Shown: positions 1-8,995, numbered from the stretch's first letter. The stretch: 64,000 bases of DNA from Variovorax paradoxus (GCF_018614955.1 NZ_JAGGNV010000001.1:62001-126000); one strand, 5' to 3'. The notes: generated by a model not told the origin, from the letters alone. Translations and numbers: made by a program.

Positions 1-241
1 CACGCCCGGCGTGCTCGACAAGAACGGCAAGCTCCTGACCAACCTGAGCGCGCGCGAGATCGACGACCTGTTCGCCGACGGCACCATCTCCGGCGGCATG
101 CTGCCGAAGATCGAAGGCGCGCTGGATGCGGCCAAGAGCGGCGTCAACACCGTGCACATCATCGACGGGCGCGTGCCGCACGCGATGCTGCTGGAGATCC
201 TTACGGACCAGGCCTACGGGACCATGATCCGAGCCAGGTAG
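1..241 (+). CDS. argB: Acetylglutamate kinase, C-terminal end (partial)
   Basis: The open frame enters from the left edge and ends at TAG 239-241. The visible 79 or so residues match the C-terminal part of N-acetyl-L-glutamate kinase, which phosphorylates N-acetylglutamate in arginine synthesis. Telling stretches are [39 protein letters not shown] and the ending [10 protein letters not shown], the usual C-terminal nucleotide-binding part of the amino acid kinase fold. The start and the N-acetylglutamate site lie outside the window. In related Burkholderiales argB is commonly followed directly by slmA; here two other genes intervene. Confidence 0.93.
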   Translation, partial: TPGVLDKNGKLLTNLSAREIDDLFADGTISGGMLPKIEGALDAAKSGVNTVHIIDGRVPHAMLLEILTDQAYGTMIRAR

Positions 242-304
242 AAGAACTCCAAGTCATTGTCATTAAAGGGATTTCATTGTAATTTCGGGAAACCGGAATT
301 TCTG

Positions 305-1255
305 ATGAAACCCCCTGCGCACCTGACCGAACTCTCCGCCGCGCAACTGCGCCAGTACATCGATGCGGAGGCGGTGTTCAGTGCGCTGGAACAGGCCGGC
401 AGGGAGGCCGCCGAGGTCCGGGGCTCGATGTTCTGGCGGCGTCAGGGTGCCAACACCTACTTGATTCGGACCTCGGCCGCCGGCGCGCAGACCTCGCTGG
501 GGCCTCAGAGCGAAGACAACCTCGCCATCCATCGGCGCTTCATCGAGCGCAAGCAAGCGGCCGAAGGGCGCGTGAAGAACTTGAGAAGCTCACTTCAGCA
601 GCAGCAGCGGTTGAACCGGGCGCTGCGCGTCGGTCGCGCGCCGCCGATCGTGATCGAGACCCTGGAAGCCATCGCTAAGGCGGGGCTGGATACGCATTTC
701 CTGGTCGTCGGCACGCACGCATTGTTTGCCTACGAAGCCGCGGCCGGCGTGATGGTGGAGTCCGGTGCGACGGCGACGCAGGATGTGGATCTGCTGTTCG
801 ATACGCGCAGGCGCTTGAGTTTCTGGAGCCAGCTCAAGCGACTGGACTGGTCATTCCTGTCGGTGCTGCGCAAGGCCGACAAGAGCTTCCGCGTCAGGCC
901 GGGCCAGCTCTACACCGTGGTCAACGACGCCGGCTTCGAGGTGGACGTGGTGCGCCGGATCAAAGCCGAAGGCGACCCGCATCCTCTGCGCCTGCGCAAT
1001 GACGAAGACGACCTGTGGCCCGTGCAGGTTTCCACGGGCCAGGACCTGCTGAACGCCGAACGCTTCAGCCGGATGGTGGTCTCCACTTCAGGCAGCATGG
1101 CGCGCATGCACACCGTCGATCCACGCGCCTTCGTGCGCGTCAAGCGCTGGCTTGCAGCGCAAAAGGCGCGCGATCCGCTCAAGCGAAGAAAAGACCGCCT
1201 GCAGGCCGACGTCGTGGCGTCGCTCGTCGAGAGCTACCTGCCTCAGCTCTCGTAG
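305..1255 (+). CDS. GSU2403-type nucleotidyltransferase-fold protein
   Basis: A 316-residue soluble protein. The central part (about residues 125-230) looks like a minimal nucleotidyltransferase fold: a glycine-containing stretch FLVVGTHALFAYEAAAG, then an acidic pair in ATQDVDLLFD and a later FEVDVVRRI. These are the usual positions of the metal-binding carboxylates in the NTP_transf_8 (GSU2403) group. Such proteins are of unknown substrate; some relatives act like the nucleotidyltransferase half of AbiEii-type systems. No antitoxin-like partner is seen here. An in-frame TTG at 257 would add 16 residues, but the ATG at 305 starts where the sequence becomes protein-like. The last 13 bases overlap the convergent galE. 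Confidence 0.72.
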   Translation: MKPPAHLTELSAAQLRQYIDAEAVFSALEQAGREAAEVRGSMFWRRQGANTYLIRTSAAGAQTSLGPQSEDNLAIHRRFIERKQAAEGRVKNLRSSLQQQQRLNRALRVGRAPPIVIETLEAIAKAGLDTHFLVVGTHALFAYEAAAGVMVESGATATQDVDLLFDTRRRLSFWSQLKRLDWSFLSVLRKADKSFRVRPGQLYTVVNDAGFEVDVVRRIKAEGDPHPLRLRNDEDDLWPVQVSTGQDLLNAERFSRMVVSTSGSMARMHTVDPRAFVRVKRWLAAQKARDPLKRRKDRLQADVVASLVESYLPQLS

Positions 1256-2262
1256 CCCCTCGGATTCCCCTGCTGCCAGCGCCAGCTGTCCTCGCACATC
1301 TGGTCCAGCCCGCGCTGCGCGCGCCAGCCCAGCGTGGCCTGCGCGAGCGAAGGGTCGCCCCAGTAGGCCGGCACGTCGCCCGGCCGGCGCGGGCCGATCT
1401 CGTATGCGATGGTCTTGCCGCTCGCGCGTTCGAAGGCCTTCACCACCTCCAGCACCGAGGCGCCCCGGCCGGTGCCCAGGTTGAGCGTGACCAGTCCGGG
1501 CTGATTCTCGGCATGGCGCAGCGCCGCCACGTGGCCTTCGGCCAGGTCCATCACGTGCACGTAGTCGCGTACGCCGGTGCCGTCGGGCGTGGGGTAGTCG
1601 CCGCCATGCACCGCGAGCTTGTCGCGCAGCCCCACGGCCACCTGGCAGACGAAGGGCATCAGGTTGTTGGGCTTGCCCTGCGGGTGCTCGCCGATCAAGC
1701 CGCTCTCGTGCGCGCCGACCGGATTGAAATAGCGCAGCAGCGCGACGCGCCAGGCCGGGTGCGCGTGCTGCAGGTCGGCCAGGGCCTGCTCGACCATCCG
1801 CTTCGAATGGCCGTAGGGATTGGCCGGCCGGAGCGCCGCGCTTTCCGGGATCGGCGAACTGTCGGGGTCGCCATAGACGGTGGCCGACGACGAAAAGATC
1901 AGCGTGCGCACGCCCGCCGCCTGCATGGCGGCCGCCAGCACGAAGCTGCCGTGCACGTTGTTGTCGTAGTAGGTGATCGGGTCGGCGACCGAGTCGCCCA
2001 CCGCCTTCAGGCCCGCGAAGTGGATCACGCCGCCGATGGGCTGCTCGCGGAACAGCTTGTCGAGCAGCGCGCGATCGCGCACGTCGCCTTCGATGAAGCG
2101 CGGCGCGGTGCCGACGATGCGCGCCAGCCGATCGAGGACGCGCACGTCGCTGTTGCCGAGGTTGTCCAGAATCAGCGGCGTGTAGCCGGCCGCCGCCAGC
2201 GCCACGCAGGTGTGGCTGCCGATGAAACCGGCCCCGCCGGTCACGAGAATCGTCGAACCCAT
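1243..2262 (-). CDS. galE: UDP-glucose 4-epimerase
   Basis: A 339-residue extended short-chain dehydrogenase that should interconvert UDP-glucose and UDP-galactose for envelope polysaccharide synthesis and the Leloir pathway. The NAD-binding GGAGFIG motif is at residues 9-15. The catalytic Tyr150 and Lys154 lie in NPYGHSK, with serines 124-126 just before ATVYG. The length is normal for GalE. It stands alone between the nucleotidyltransferase gene (convergent, 13-base overlap) and slmA (divergent, 124 bases). No other sugar nucleotide genes are near, so its position gives no pathway clue. Confidence 0.95.
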   Translation of the reverse strand: MGSTILVTGGAGFIGSHTCVALAAAGYTPLILDNLGNSDVRVLDRLARIVGTAPRFIEGDVRDRALLDKLFREQPIGGVIHFAGLKAVGDSVADPITYYDNNVHGSFVLAAAMQAAGVRTLIFSSSATVYGDPDSSPIPESAALRPANPYGHSKRMVEQALADLQHAHPAWRVALLRYFNPVGAHESGLIGEHPQGKPNNLMPFVCQVAVGLRDKLAVHGGDYPTPDGTGVRDYVHVMDLAEGHVAALRHAENQPGLVTLNLGTGRGASVLEVVKAFERASGKTIAYEIGPRRPGDVPAYWGDPSLAQATLGWRAQRGLDQMCEDSWRWQQGNPRGYES

Positions 2263-2386
2263 CGTTTTTCTTTCGCTGATTGTGTGAAAAAAGCCCAGCC
2301 ATTCTGCGCGACGTACAGTGCATGCCCAGTAGGCACGCGCTCACTGCGCTGTGCGAGAATCAATTTTTTACATTTTGCACGCGCCC

Positions 2387-3034
2387 ATGCAGAACGATGA
2401 GACAAGCGCCTCGCGCGCTGAAGACAGCAGTTCGGACCCGGTGGCCGTACCGACGCGCAAACGCCCCAAGCCGGGCGAGCGGCGCGTGCAGATCCTCCAG
2501 GCCCTGGCCGCCATGCTCGAGCAGCCGGGCGCCGAGCGCGTGACGACCGCGGCGCTTGCGGCCCGGCTCGATGTCAGCGAGGCCGCGCTGTACCGCCACT
2601 TCGCGAGCAAGGCGCAGATGTTCGAGGGACTGATCGACTTCATCGAGCAGAGCGTGTTCACTCTGATCAACCAGATCACGGAACGCGAGGCGCCGGGCCA
2701 CGAGCAGGCCGCGCGCGTCGTCGCGATGCTGGTGCAGTTCGCGGAGAAGAACCCGGGCATGACCCGCGTGATGGTCGGCGATGCGCTGGTCTACGAGAAC
2801 GAGCGCCTGCAGAACCGCATGAACCAGTTCTTCGACAAGATCGAGTCCACCTTGCGCCAGTCGCTGCGCGGCGCGGCGGCGGCCGACGGCTCGGCCACGC
2901 CGAGCGTCGATGCGCAGGTGCGGGCCTCGACGCTCACCGCCTTCGTGGTCGGCCGGCTGCAGCGCTTCGCGCGCTCTGGATTTCGGCGCGCGCCCTCCGA
3001 GCATCTGGAAGCCGCGGTCGCCTTGATGCTCTGA
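2387..3034 (+). CDS. slmA: Nucleoid occlusion factor SlmA (TetR family)
   Basis: A 215-residue TetR-fold protein. After a basic, disordered leader comes a helix-turn-helix (about residues 45-75) with LAARLDVSEAALYRHFASKA, then GLIDFIEQSVFTLINQI, which is characteristic of SlmA. SlmA binds chromosomal sites and blocks FtsZ ring assembly over unsegregated DNA. The ATG at 2387 is preferred to the upstream GTG at 2351, whose extra residues (RESIFYILHAP) are not SlmA-like. The family's frequent neighbour argB is 2.1 kb upstream, which supports the call. Confidence 0.88.
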   Translation: MQNDETSASRAEDSSSDPVAVPTRKRPKPGERRVQILQALAAMLEQPGAERVTTAALAARLDVSEAALYRHFASKAQMFEGLIDFIEQSVFTLINQITEREAPGHEQAARVVAMLVQFAEKNPGMTRVMVGDALVYENERLQNRMNQFFDKIESTLRQSLRGAAAADGSATPSVDAQVRASTLTAFVVGRLQRFARSGFRRAPSEHLEAAVALML

Positions 3035-3052
3035 CTCTCCCCAAAGGGAGAG
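3035..3052 (+). terminator. Possible hairpin terminator after slmA
   Basis: Directly after the slmA stop, CTCTCCC and GGGAGAG can pair with a CAAA loop. No run of T follows, so a factor-independent terminator is only possible; it could also be an RNA-stabilising 3' hairpin. Confidence 0.3.
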
Positions 3053-3146
3053 CCGCCTATCGCCGAGATAGGGGGATGTCATACACGTGCAGGATGTTCA
3101 TCGCCAGAATCAATGGCTCCTGAACACTGCACCAAGGACAAGCCCC

Positions 3147-4667
3147 ATGACCGAATCCCGCAAGCTCACCACCGAAAGTGGCGCCCCCGTTGAGAACAAC
3201 CAGCAGTCGCAGACCGCCGGCCCCAACGGCCCGGTGCTGATGCAGGACCACCACCTGATCGAGAAGCTCGCGCGCTTCGACCGCGAGCGCATTCCGGAGC
3301 GCGTGGTGCACGCGCGCGGATCGGGCGCCTTCGGCACCTTCGAAGTGACGGCCGACGTCAGCCAATGGACCAAGGCCCGCTTCCTGAGCCAGGTCGGCAA
3401 GAAGACCGAGGTGCTGACCCGCTTCTCGACGGTGGCGCTCGAGCTCGGCTCGGCCGACACGGTGCGCGACCCGCGCGGCTTCGCGCTCAAGTACTACACG
3501 GAAGAGGGCAACTACGACTTGGTCGGCAACAACACGCCGATCTTCTTCATCCGCGACCCGCTCAAGTTCCCCGACTTCATCCACTCGCAGAAGCGCGACC
3601 CCTACAGCCACGTGCAGGAGCCCAACAACGCCTGGGACTTCTTCTCGCATTCGCCGGAGGCCACGCACCAGTTCACCTGGCTGTTCGGCGACCGCGGCAT
3701 CCCCAGGAGCTATCGCCACATGGACGGCTTCGGCTCGCACACCTTCCAGTGGGTCAATGCCAAGGGCGAGGCCTTCTGGGTCAAGTACCACTTCAAGACG
3801 AATCAGGGCATCGACTGCTTCACGGCCGAAGAGGCGCAGCGCGTGGGCGGCGAGAACCCGAACCACCATCACCTCGACCTCCTGCATTCCATCGAGCGCG
3901 GCGAGTTCCCCAGCTGGAAGGTGCAGGTGCAGATCATGCCGGTGGCCGAGGCGCAGAACTACCGCTTCAACCCCTTCGACCTGACCAAGGTCTGGTCGCA
4001 CAAGGACTACCCGAAGATCGACATCGGCACCCTCACGCTCAACCGCAACCCCGACAACTACTTCGCCGAGATCGAGCAGGCCGCGTTCAACCCCGCCAAC
4101 TTCGTGCCGGGCATCGGCCCCTCGCCGGACAAGATGCTGCAGGGCCGCCTCTTCAGCTACGGCGACACCCAGCGCTACCGCCTGGGCATCAACCACACGC
4201 AGCTGCCCGTGAACTGCCCGCACGCGACCAAGGCAGCCAACTACGGGCGCGACGGCGCGATGCGCTACGACAACGGCGGCCGCGCTCCGAACTATGAGCC
4301 CAACAGCTTCAGCGATGCGCCCAAGCAAAGCAACGAGCCCGTGTACGCACCGCTCGAGATCCACGGCTGGACCGGCAGCCACGCCTGGACGAAACACTCC
4401 GAGGACACCGACTTCGTGCAGGCCGGCGACCTCTACCGCCTGATGGACGAAGCCGCCAGGAGCCGCCTGGTCGCCAGCATTGCCGGCAGCCTCGGCGCCG
4501 TGACGCGCCAGGACATCGTCGACCGCGCGGTCAACCACTTCCGCCAGGCCGATGCCGACTACGGCGAGCGCGTGCACAACGCCGTGCGCGCCGTGCAGGC
4601 GCGCATCAAGGGCGAAGAAGTGACGATCCAGGTCGGCAAGCCGGCGCACGCCGAGAGCCGAAGCTGA
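3147..4667 (+). CDS. katA: Monofunctional haem catalase
   Basis: A 506-residue small-subunit catalase, which splits hydrogen peroxide to water and oxygen in the cytoplasm. The distal His55 lies in ERVVHARGSGAFGTFEV, Asn128 in LVGNNTPIFFIRDP, and the haem-ligand region reads RLFSYGDTQRYRLGINH. The segment RFSTVALELGSADTVRDPRG is also typical. The ATG at 3147 has an AAGGACA ribosome site 8 bases upstream; an in-frame earlier ATG (3087) would add unrelated residues. It ends 15 bases from the convergent BON-domain gene. No peroxide regulator (OxyR, Fur type) is next to it. Confidence 0.95.
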   Translation: MTESRKLTTESGAPVENNQQSQTAGPNGPVLMQDHHLIEKLARFDRERIPERVVHARGSGAFGTFEVTADVSQWTKARFLSQVGKKTEVLTRFSTVALELGSADTVRDPRGFALKYYTEEGNYDLVGNNTPIFFIRDPLKFPDFIHSQKRDPYSHVQEPNNAWDFFSHSPEATHQFTWLFGDRGIPRSYRHMDGFGSHTFQWVNAKGEAFWVKYHFKTNQGIDCFTAEEAQRVGGENPNHHHLDLLHSIERGEFPSWKVQVQIMPVAEAQNYRFNPFDLTKVWSHKDYPKIDIGTLTLNRNPDNYFAEIEQAAFNPANFVPGIGPSPDKMLQGRLFSYGDTQRYRLGINHTQLPVNCPHATKAANYGRDGAMRYDNGGRAPNYEPNSFSDAPKQSNEPVYAPLEIHGWTGSHAWTKHSEDTDFVQAGDLYRLMDEAARSRLVASIAGSLGAVTRQDIVDRAVNHFRQADADYGERVHNAVRAVQARIKGEEVTIQVGKPAHAESRS

Positions 4668-4682
4668 TCGAGGAGCGCGGCC

Positions 4683-5192
4683 TCAGTTTGTCGCGGTTAC
4701 TTCGAGCCGGTTGTCGACCGAGCTGACGCCCTTCACGGCGCGGGCGATGGTTTCCGCCCGCGCCTTGGCTTCGGTGCTCGGCGCCGGGCCGGCGAGCTGC
4801 ACCGTGCCGGCGCTGGTGCGCACGTCGATGCGCCGGGCGCTCAGCTCCGGATCGCGCGCCAGCGCGGCGGTGACCGAGGCCGTGATCGCCACGTCGTCCG
4901 TCTTGGCCGTCAACGCGTCGCCGGCGTTCTTCACCGCATCCTTGGCCGCCGCGACGTCCCGCTTCACCTCGGGCGACTCGAAGTAGGCCTTGGTGTTGTC
5001 GCGCGCCTTCTCCGCCAGCTCGGCGGCCTTGCGCGCGGCGGCCACGGTCGCGTCCTGCGTCTTCTCCACCGCGGAGTCGACTTTTCTTTCGGCGCTCTGC
5101 TGGCTCGCCTGGTCGCTGCACGCCGCCAGCGACAGGATGGCGCCCGCCACGCACAGCGCGAGGCGGCCCGGTTTCAGTGCTCGCGGATTCAT
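4683..5192 (-). CDS. BON-domain lipoprotein
   Basis: A 169-residue exported protein. A signal peptide with the lipobox LAAC ends at Cys25, so it should be a lipid-anchored envelope protein. Residues about 35-100 are alanine- and lysine-rich and helical. The last 65 residues form a BON domain (DDVAITASVTAALARDPELSARRIDVRTS, with VQLAGPAPSTEAKARAETIARAVKGVSSVDN split by GT). BON domains bind phospholipid or peptidoglycan and occur in OsmY-like stress proteins. The start at 5192 has GGGAGAA upstream on the minus strand. It precedes no gene closely; the next minus-strand gene upstream starts at 5455. Confidence 0.85.
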   Translation of the reverse strand: MNPRALKPGRLALCVAGAILSLAACSDQASQQSAERKVDSAVEKTQDATVAAARKAAELAEKARDNTKAYFESPEVKRDVAAAKDAVKNAGDALTAKTDDVAITASVTAALARDPELSARRIDVRTSAGTVQLAGPAPSTEAKARAETIARAVKGVSSVDNRLEVTATN

Positions 5193-5209
5193 CGTCGTTC
5201 TCCCTTGCT

Positions 5210-5455
5210 TCATCGGCGGCGCACCCTGTTCAGCATGGAGGCGAGGCGCGCCGCGCCGCCGGTGCCGCTCGCCGCGCGGCCGATGAAGGCGCCAGCCGCA
5301 GCGCCGATCAAGGCCCGGCCGACGATCGAGCGGCTGCGCCCCGTTGCCATCAGCAGCAGCAGGCCGACGCCCAGCACGATCAGGTGTTCACCCGGCAGAT
5401 CGGGACGGCGCGCGTCCGCGGCCTGGAGCGCCGCGAGCCAGGATTTGCTTTCCAT
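5210..5455 (-). CDS. Small glycine-rich membrane protein, unknown function
   Basis: An 81-residue protein with one hydrophobic segment (HLIVLGVGLLLLMATG, about residues 24-39) and a second weaker glycine/alanine stretch (VGRALIGAAAGAFIGRAASG, about 45-64). The latter resembles a glycine-zipper helix. The C-terminus is arginine-rich. A good ribosome site (GAGGAA) precedes the ATG at 5455, which is the main reason to accept it as real. It lies 17 bases upstream of the BON lipoprotein on the same strand and may be cotranscribed with it. I do not recognise a named family. Confidence 0.6.
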   Translation of the reverse strand: MESKSWLAALQAADARRPDLPGEHLIVLGVGLLLLMATGRSRSIVGRALIGAAAGAFIGRAASGTGGAARLASMLNRVRRR

Positions 5456-5523
5456 GAGGGTTCCTCGTTCAAAGACCTCTTCATAGACGAAGTCTCCGAA
5501 CGCGGATGTAGGCGCCCGTCCGC

Positions 5524-6324
5524 TCAGTTCATCAGAAACAGATTGCGGCGCGCTTCGTCCTGACGGCGCTGGTGCAGTGCCTTCTTGCACTGCGAGAGCT
5601 GGGCGTTGCCCGGCTGGGCGCAGCGGTTGTTGACGCAGACGGCGTGCGCAATGAAGTTGCGTCCATCGCACGACGCCAGCGGGCCCTGCGCCGAGCGCCG
5701 GAAGCTCGCCGCATGCGCGGCCGCCGGCGGCGCCGAGGTCTTGCGCGCGGCCTGGGCGTGGGCGCGCGGCTCTCGCTTCGGCGCGGGGCTCGCCGCGGGA
5801 GCTGCCGGCCGTTCGTCGACGAACACCGCGGCCGTCGGGCTCTCGTTCGAGGCGGCGGCATGGAAGCTCGAACCCATCGCCGGGAGCGCGACGGGAACCA
5901 CGCTGGGCGCAGCCACCGGCGTCACGGTCGGGGCCGATGCGGCCGTCGAGGCCGGCGTCGGCTCCACCGTCGCGCCGCCGCCGTACCAGAGCCCGAGCAA
6001 GGCGAGCATCGTGGCCAGCGCCGCGCTGAAGCCCAGCACCGAGATCGCCAGCGTCAGCACGGTGGGCGTGCGCTCGTCGTCGATGCCCGGCGCGTGCCAA
6101 GCGTCGTCCGCGACGGCACCCGTCGCGTAGAAGGCCGGCAGCTTGCCCGCGCAGCCTTTGCAGAAGAGGGCCGAATCCCGGTTGATGGTCCGGCAGGTCT
6201 CGCACACCACGGTGGTCGACGGGTCGCTGCGCAGCAGCACCCTCGACAAGTCGATCAAGCCCCCGAATGCTTCTGCAGACACGGGGCCGGGCGGGGAGAC
6301 GAAATTTGCGGTGAGGGCAGTCAT
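5524..6324 (-). CDS. Zinc-ribbon single-pass membrane protein, unknown function
   Basis: A 266-residue protein. Near residues 40-60 two CxxC pairs (CETC and CKGC) form a zinc-ribbon. One transmembrane helix follows (VLTLAISVLGFSAALATMLALLGLWYGGG, about residues 87-116, quoted here by its ends VLTLAIS and GLWYGGG). After it comes a proline/alanine-rich linker and a C-terminal region with several cysteines (SCDGRNFIAHAVCVNNRC). Such architecture, cytosolic zinc ribbon plus periplasmic tail, is common in Comamonadaceae hypothetical proteins. Function is unknown. It is followed by the two small envelope genes on the same strand. Confidence 0.65.
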   Translation of the reverse strand: MTALTANFVSPPGPVSAEAFGGLIDLSRVLLRSDPSTTVVCETCRTINRDSALFCKGCAGKLPAFYATGAVADDAWHAPGIDDERTPTVLTLAISVLGFSAALATMLALLGLWYGGGATVEPTPASTAASAPTVTPVAAPSVVPVALPAMGSSFHAAASNESPTAAVFVDERPAAPAASPAPKREPRAHAQAARKTSAPPAAAHAASFRRSAQGPLASCDGRNFIAHAVCVNNRCAQPGNAQLSQCKKALHQRRQDEARRNLFLMN

Positions 6325-6536
6325 GATGAGATCGAGTCAGTGCATGGACGAGATACCTGTTCCCGAAAAAGCCGATCTCCTTCTCTTCGCCAAGGAGCTC
6401 GACCGCTGAACGAATTAATGAAGCCTTGTTGAAACACCAACTTCGGAAAAGCGCCGCAGCAGATGTAGGACGAAGGCCTGCAACAAAGAGTCGCAAAAAA
6501 GTCTTCGCTTCGAGCGCTTCGGCTAAGCTGCGCCGC

Positions 6537-7172
6537 ATGAACACCGCAACGCTGCTCGTCTTCTCTTTTGTCGCGCTGGTGGCTATTGCCACGCCCGGTC
6601 CCACGGTGCTGCTCGCGCTCGCCAACGGCTCGCGTTTCGGCGTGCGGCGCTCGCTGCCCGGCATGCTGGGCGCGGTCGCTTCCGACTTCGTGCTGGTGGG
6701 CGCGGTGGCGCTCGGCCTCGGGGCCTTGCTGGCCGCGTCGGAGTTCTGGTTCTCGGTGCTCAAGTGGGCGGGCGCGGCCTACCTGGCCTGGCTCGGCATC
6801 CGGCTTCTGCGCTCGCAGGGCGGGCTGGACCTCTCGCGGCAGGAAGGCGAGGTGCCGAGCGGCGCGACGCCGCGCGCCATCTTCGCCAAATCCTTCCTGG
6901 TGGCCGTGACCAATCCCAAGGGCTATCTCTTCTGTTCCGCGCTGATGCCGCAATTCATCGATCCGGGCGCGGCGCAATGGCCGCAGTACGCTGCCATCGG
7001 CATCGTGTTCGCGAGTCTCGACTTCTCGGTGATGCTGGCCTATGCCGTGATCGGTGCGCGCGCCGTCAAGCTGTTGCGGCAGCGTGCGGTGCTGTGGCTG
7101 GACCGCTGCTGCGGCGGCGCGCTGCTGGCGTTGGCGGGCTCGCTGGCCTTCTATCGGCGCAGCGCGAACTGA
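6537..7172 (+). CDS. LysE/RhtB-family amino acid exporter
   Basis: A 211-residue inner-membrane protein of the LysE superfamily, which exports amino acids such as threonine, homoserine or leucine. The N-terminal signature is present: TPGPTVLLALANGSRFGVRRS (residues about 19-39), with the conserved TPGP and the following G-R. Next come hydrophobic segments and KWAGAAYLAWLGIRLLR, then FLVAVTNPKGYLF, all usual for the family. About six transmembrane helices are expected. The start at ATG 6537 is chosen because the frame upstream is basic and not family-like. The end is convergent with and abuts the zinc dehydrogenase gene (7173). Substrate unknown. Confidence 0.9.
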   Translation: MNTATLLVFSFVALVAIATPGPTVLLALANGSRFGVRRSLPGMLGAVASDFVLVGAVALGLGALLAASEFWFSVLKWAGAAYLAWLGIRLLRSQGGLDLSRQEGEVPSGATPRAIFAKSFLVAVTNPKGYLFCSALMPQFIDPGAAQWPQYAAIGIVFASLDFSVMLAYAVIGARAVKLLRQRAVLWLDRCCGGALLALAGSLAFYRRSAN

Positions 7173-8207
7173 TCAGTCGAAGTTCAGCAGCACCTTCATC
7201 GCCTGCGAGCGATCGGCCGCCAGCGCAAAGGCGCGCGCCGAGTCGCGGTAGGACAAGGTCGCCGAGATCAGCGGCTTCACATCGACCAGCCCCTTGTTGA
7301 GCAGCTCCACCGCCACCGCGAACTCCTCGTGGAAGCGGAAGGCTCCGCGCAGGTCGAACTCCTTGGCCACGATGGTGTTGATCGGCAGCGTCATCTCGCC
7401 GCCCAGTCCCAGCTGCACGATGATGCCGCGCGGGCGCAGCGCATCGAAGGCGCCAACCAGCGCGCGCTGGTTGCCGCTGGCTTCGAACAGCACGTCGAAG
7501 CGGCCCTTGTCGGCCGTGAAGCGCGCCAGGCCGTCGGGCTCCTCGGCCACGTTGACGACCTCGTCGGCCCCCACCTTGAGCGCCTTGCCCAGCGTGTGCG
7601 CGCCCACGTCCGTGGCCACGATGTGGGTGGCACCCGCGCGCCGCGCCGCGATGATGGCCAGCGCGCCGATCGGCCCGCAGCCGGTGACCAACACGCTCTT
7701 GCCCAACAGCGGGCCCGCGCGGCGCACTGCATGCAGCGCCACCGACAGCGGCTCGGCCATCGAGCCTTCGCCGTCGCTCACGCTGTCGGCCAGCCGATGC
7801 GCCTGCCAGTGCTCGACCACGATCTGCTGGCGGAAGGCGCCCTGCACGTGCGGCGTGCGCATCGCGCTGCCGTAATAGCGCATGTCCAAGCAGTGGTTCT
7901 GCAGGCCCTGCTGGCAGTAGCGGCACAGCCCGCAGGGGCGGCTCGGGCTGATGGCGACGCGCTCGCCGGCCGCGAAGCCGCCCGCGCCGTCGCCCACGGC
8001 CTCGATCACGCCGGCCACTTCGTGGCCCAGCACCATCGGCTCCTTGATGCGGATGGTGCCGAAGCCGCCATGCTGGTAGTAGTGCAGGTCCGAGCCGCAG
8101 ATGCCGCCGCAGCGCACGCGCACCTGCAACTGGCCGGGCCCGAGCTCGGGGGTCGCGACTTCTTCGACGCGCAAATCGCCGGGGGCGTGGATGACGAGGG
8201 CTTCCAT
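7173..8207 (-). CDS. Zinc-dependent alcohol dehydrogenase, L-idonate 5-dehydrogenase-like
   Basis: A 344-residue medium-chain dehydrogenase. Catalytic zinc ligands are Cys37, His62 and Glu63 (GHEVAG). The structural zinc lobe has Cys92, Cys95, Cys98 and Cys106. The nucleotide fold shows VTGCGPIGALAII. The closest family in style is L-idonate 5-dehydrogenase (IdnD), which oxidises L-idonate to 5-ketogluconate; sorbitol/xylitol dehydrogenases are alternatives. It is last in a leftward operon of four genes, 14 bases after the gluconate 5-dehydrogenase-like SDR, the usual IdnO partner of IdnD. The pairing supports a sugar acid substrate, but the aminotransferase at the head of the operon points to an amino-sugar acid or related compound. 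Confidence 0.85.
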   Translation of the reverse strand: MEALVIHAPGDLRVEEVATPELGPGQLQVRVRCGGICGSDLHYYQHGGFGTIRIKEPMVLGHEVAGVIEAVGDGAGGFAAGERVAISPSRPCGLCRYCQQGLQNHCLDMRYYGSAMRTPHVQGAFRQQIVVEHWQAHRLADSVSDGEGSMAEPLSVALHAVRRAGPLLGKSVLVTGCGPIGALAIIAARRAGATHIVATDVGAHTLGKALKVGADEVVNVAEEPDGLARFTADKGRFDVLFEASGNQRALVGAFDALRPRGIIVQLGLGGEMTLPINTIVAKEFDLRGAFRFHEEFAVAVELLNKGLVDVKPLISATLSYRDSARAFALAADRSQAMKVLLNFD

Positions 8208-8221
8208 GGCCGATTCCTTGT

Positions 8222-8995
8222 CTAGAGCGTGGCCGTCACGCCGCCGTCGACGTACAGGACGTGGCCGTTGACGAAGTTGGAAGCGTCGCTCGCGAGGAAC
8301 ACTGCCGCGCCGACCAGGTCTTCCACGTCGCCCCAGCGGCGCGACGGCGTGCGGTTCACCAGCCACGCGGTGAACTCGGCATTGTTGACCAGCGCATCGG
8401 TCAGCTCGGTCTTGAAATAGCCCGGCCCCAGGCCGTTGACCTGGATGCCGTGCTGGCCCCAGTCGATCGCCATGCCCTTGGTCAGCATCTTCACCGCGCC
8501 CTTGCTCGCGGTATAGGGCGCGATGCCAGGGCGGCCGAGCTCGCTTTGCACCGAGCAGATGTTGATGATCTTGCCGCGCTGTCGCGGGATCATCCGGCGC
8601 GCCACCGCCTGGCCGACCAGGAAGACGCTGTCGACGTTGGTCTTCATCAGCTCGTGCCAGTGCGCTTCCTCGAACTGGTCGAGCGGGCCGCGGCGTTGCA
8701 TGCCGGCGTTGTTGACGAGGATGTCGATGGCGCCGATGTCGGCCTCGATGCGCTCGATGGCCGCGCGCACCGCCTCGCCCGAGGTGACGTCGAAGGCGGC
8801 GGTGAAGACGCTGAAGCCTTCCTCGCGCAGGCGTTGCGCGGCCTGTTCGAGCTTGTCGGCGCTGCGCGCGTTGAGGATCACGCGCGCGCCGGCGCCCGCC
8901 AGTCCGCGCGCCAGGGCGTAGCCGATGCCGGCGCTGGAGCCGGTGATGAGGGCGGTGCGCCCGCTGAGGTCGAAGCTTTTGAGGACCGGATTCAA
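8222..8995 (-). CDS. SDR oxidoreductase, gluconate 5-dehydrogenase-like
   Basis: A 257-residue classical short-chain dehydrogenase. The cofactor motif TGSSAGIG is at residues 18-25, NNAG at 95-98, and the catalytic Ser148, Tyr161 and Lys165 (YTASK) are in place. The ASR/RS after beta-strand 2 (NARSADK) favours NADP. Overall style is that of IdnO/Gno, which reduces 5-ketogluconate to gluconate. It lies 14 bases upstream of the IdnD-like gene and 75 bases downstream of the RraA-like gene, same strand. The exact substrate is not shown by sequence. Confidence 0.87.
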   Translation of the reverse strand: MNPVLKSFDLSGRTALITGSSAGIGYALARGLAGAGARVILNARSADKLEQAAQRLREEGFSVFTAAFDVTSGEAVRAAIERIEADIGAIDILVNNAGMQRRGPLDQFEEAHWHELMKTNVDSVFLVGQAVARRMIPRQRGKIINICSVQSELGRPGIAPYTASKGAVKMLTKGMAIDWGQHGIQVNGLGPGYFKTELTDALVNNAEFTAWLVNRTPSRRWGDVEDLVGAAVFLASDASNFVNGHVLYVDGGVTATL

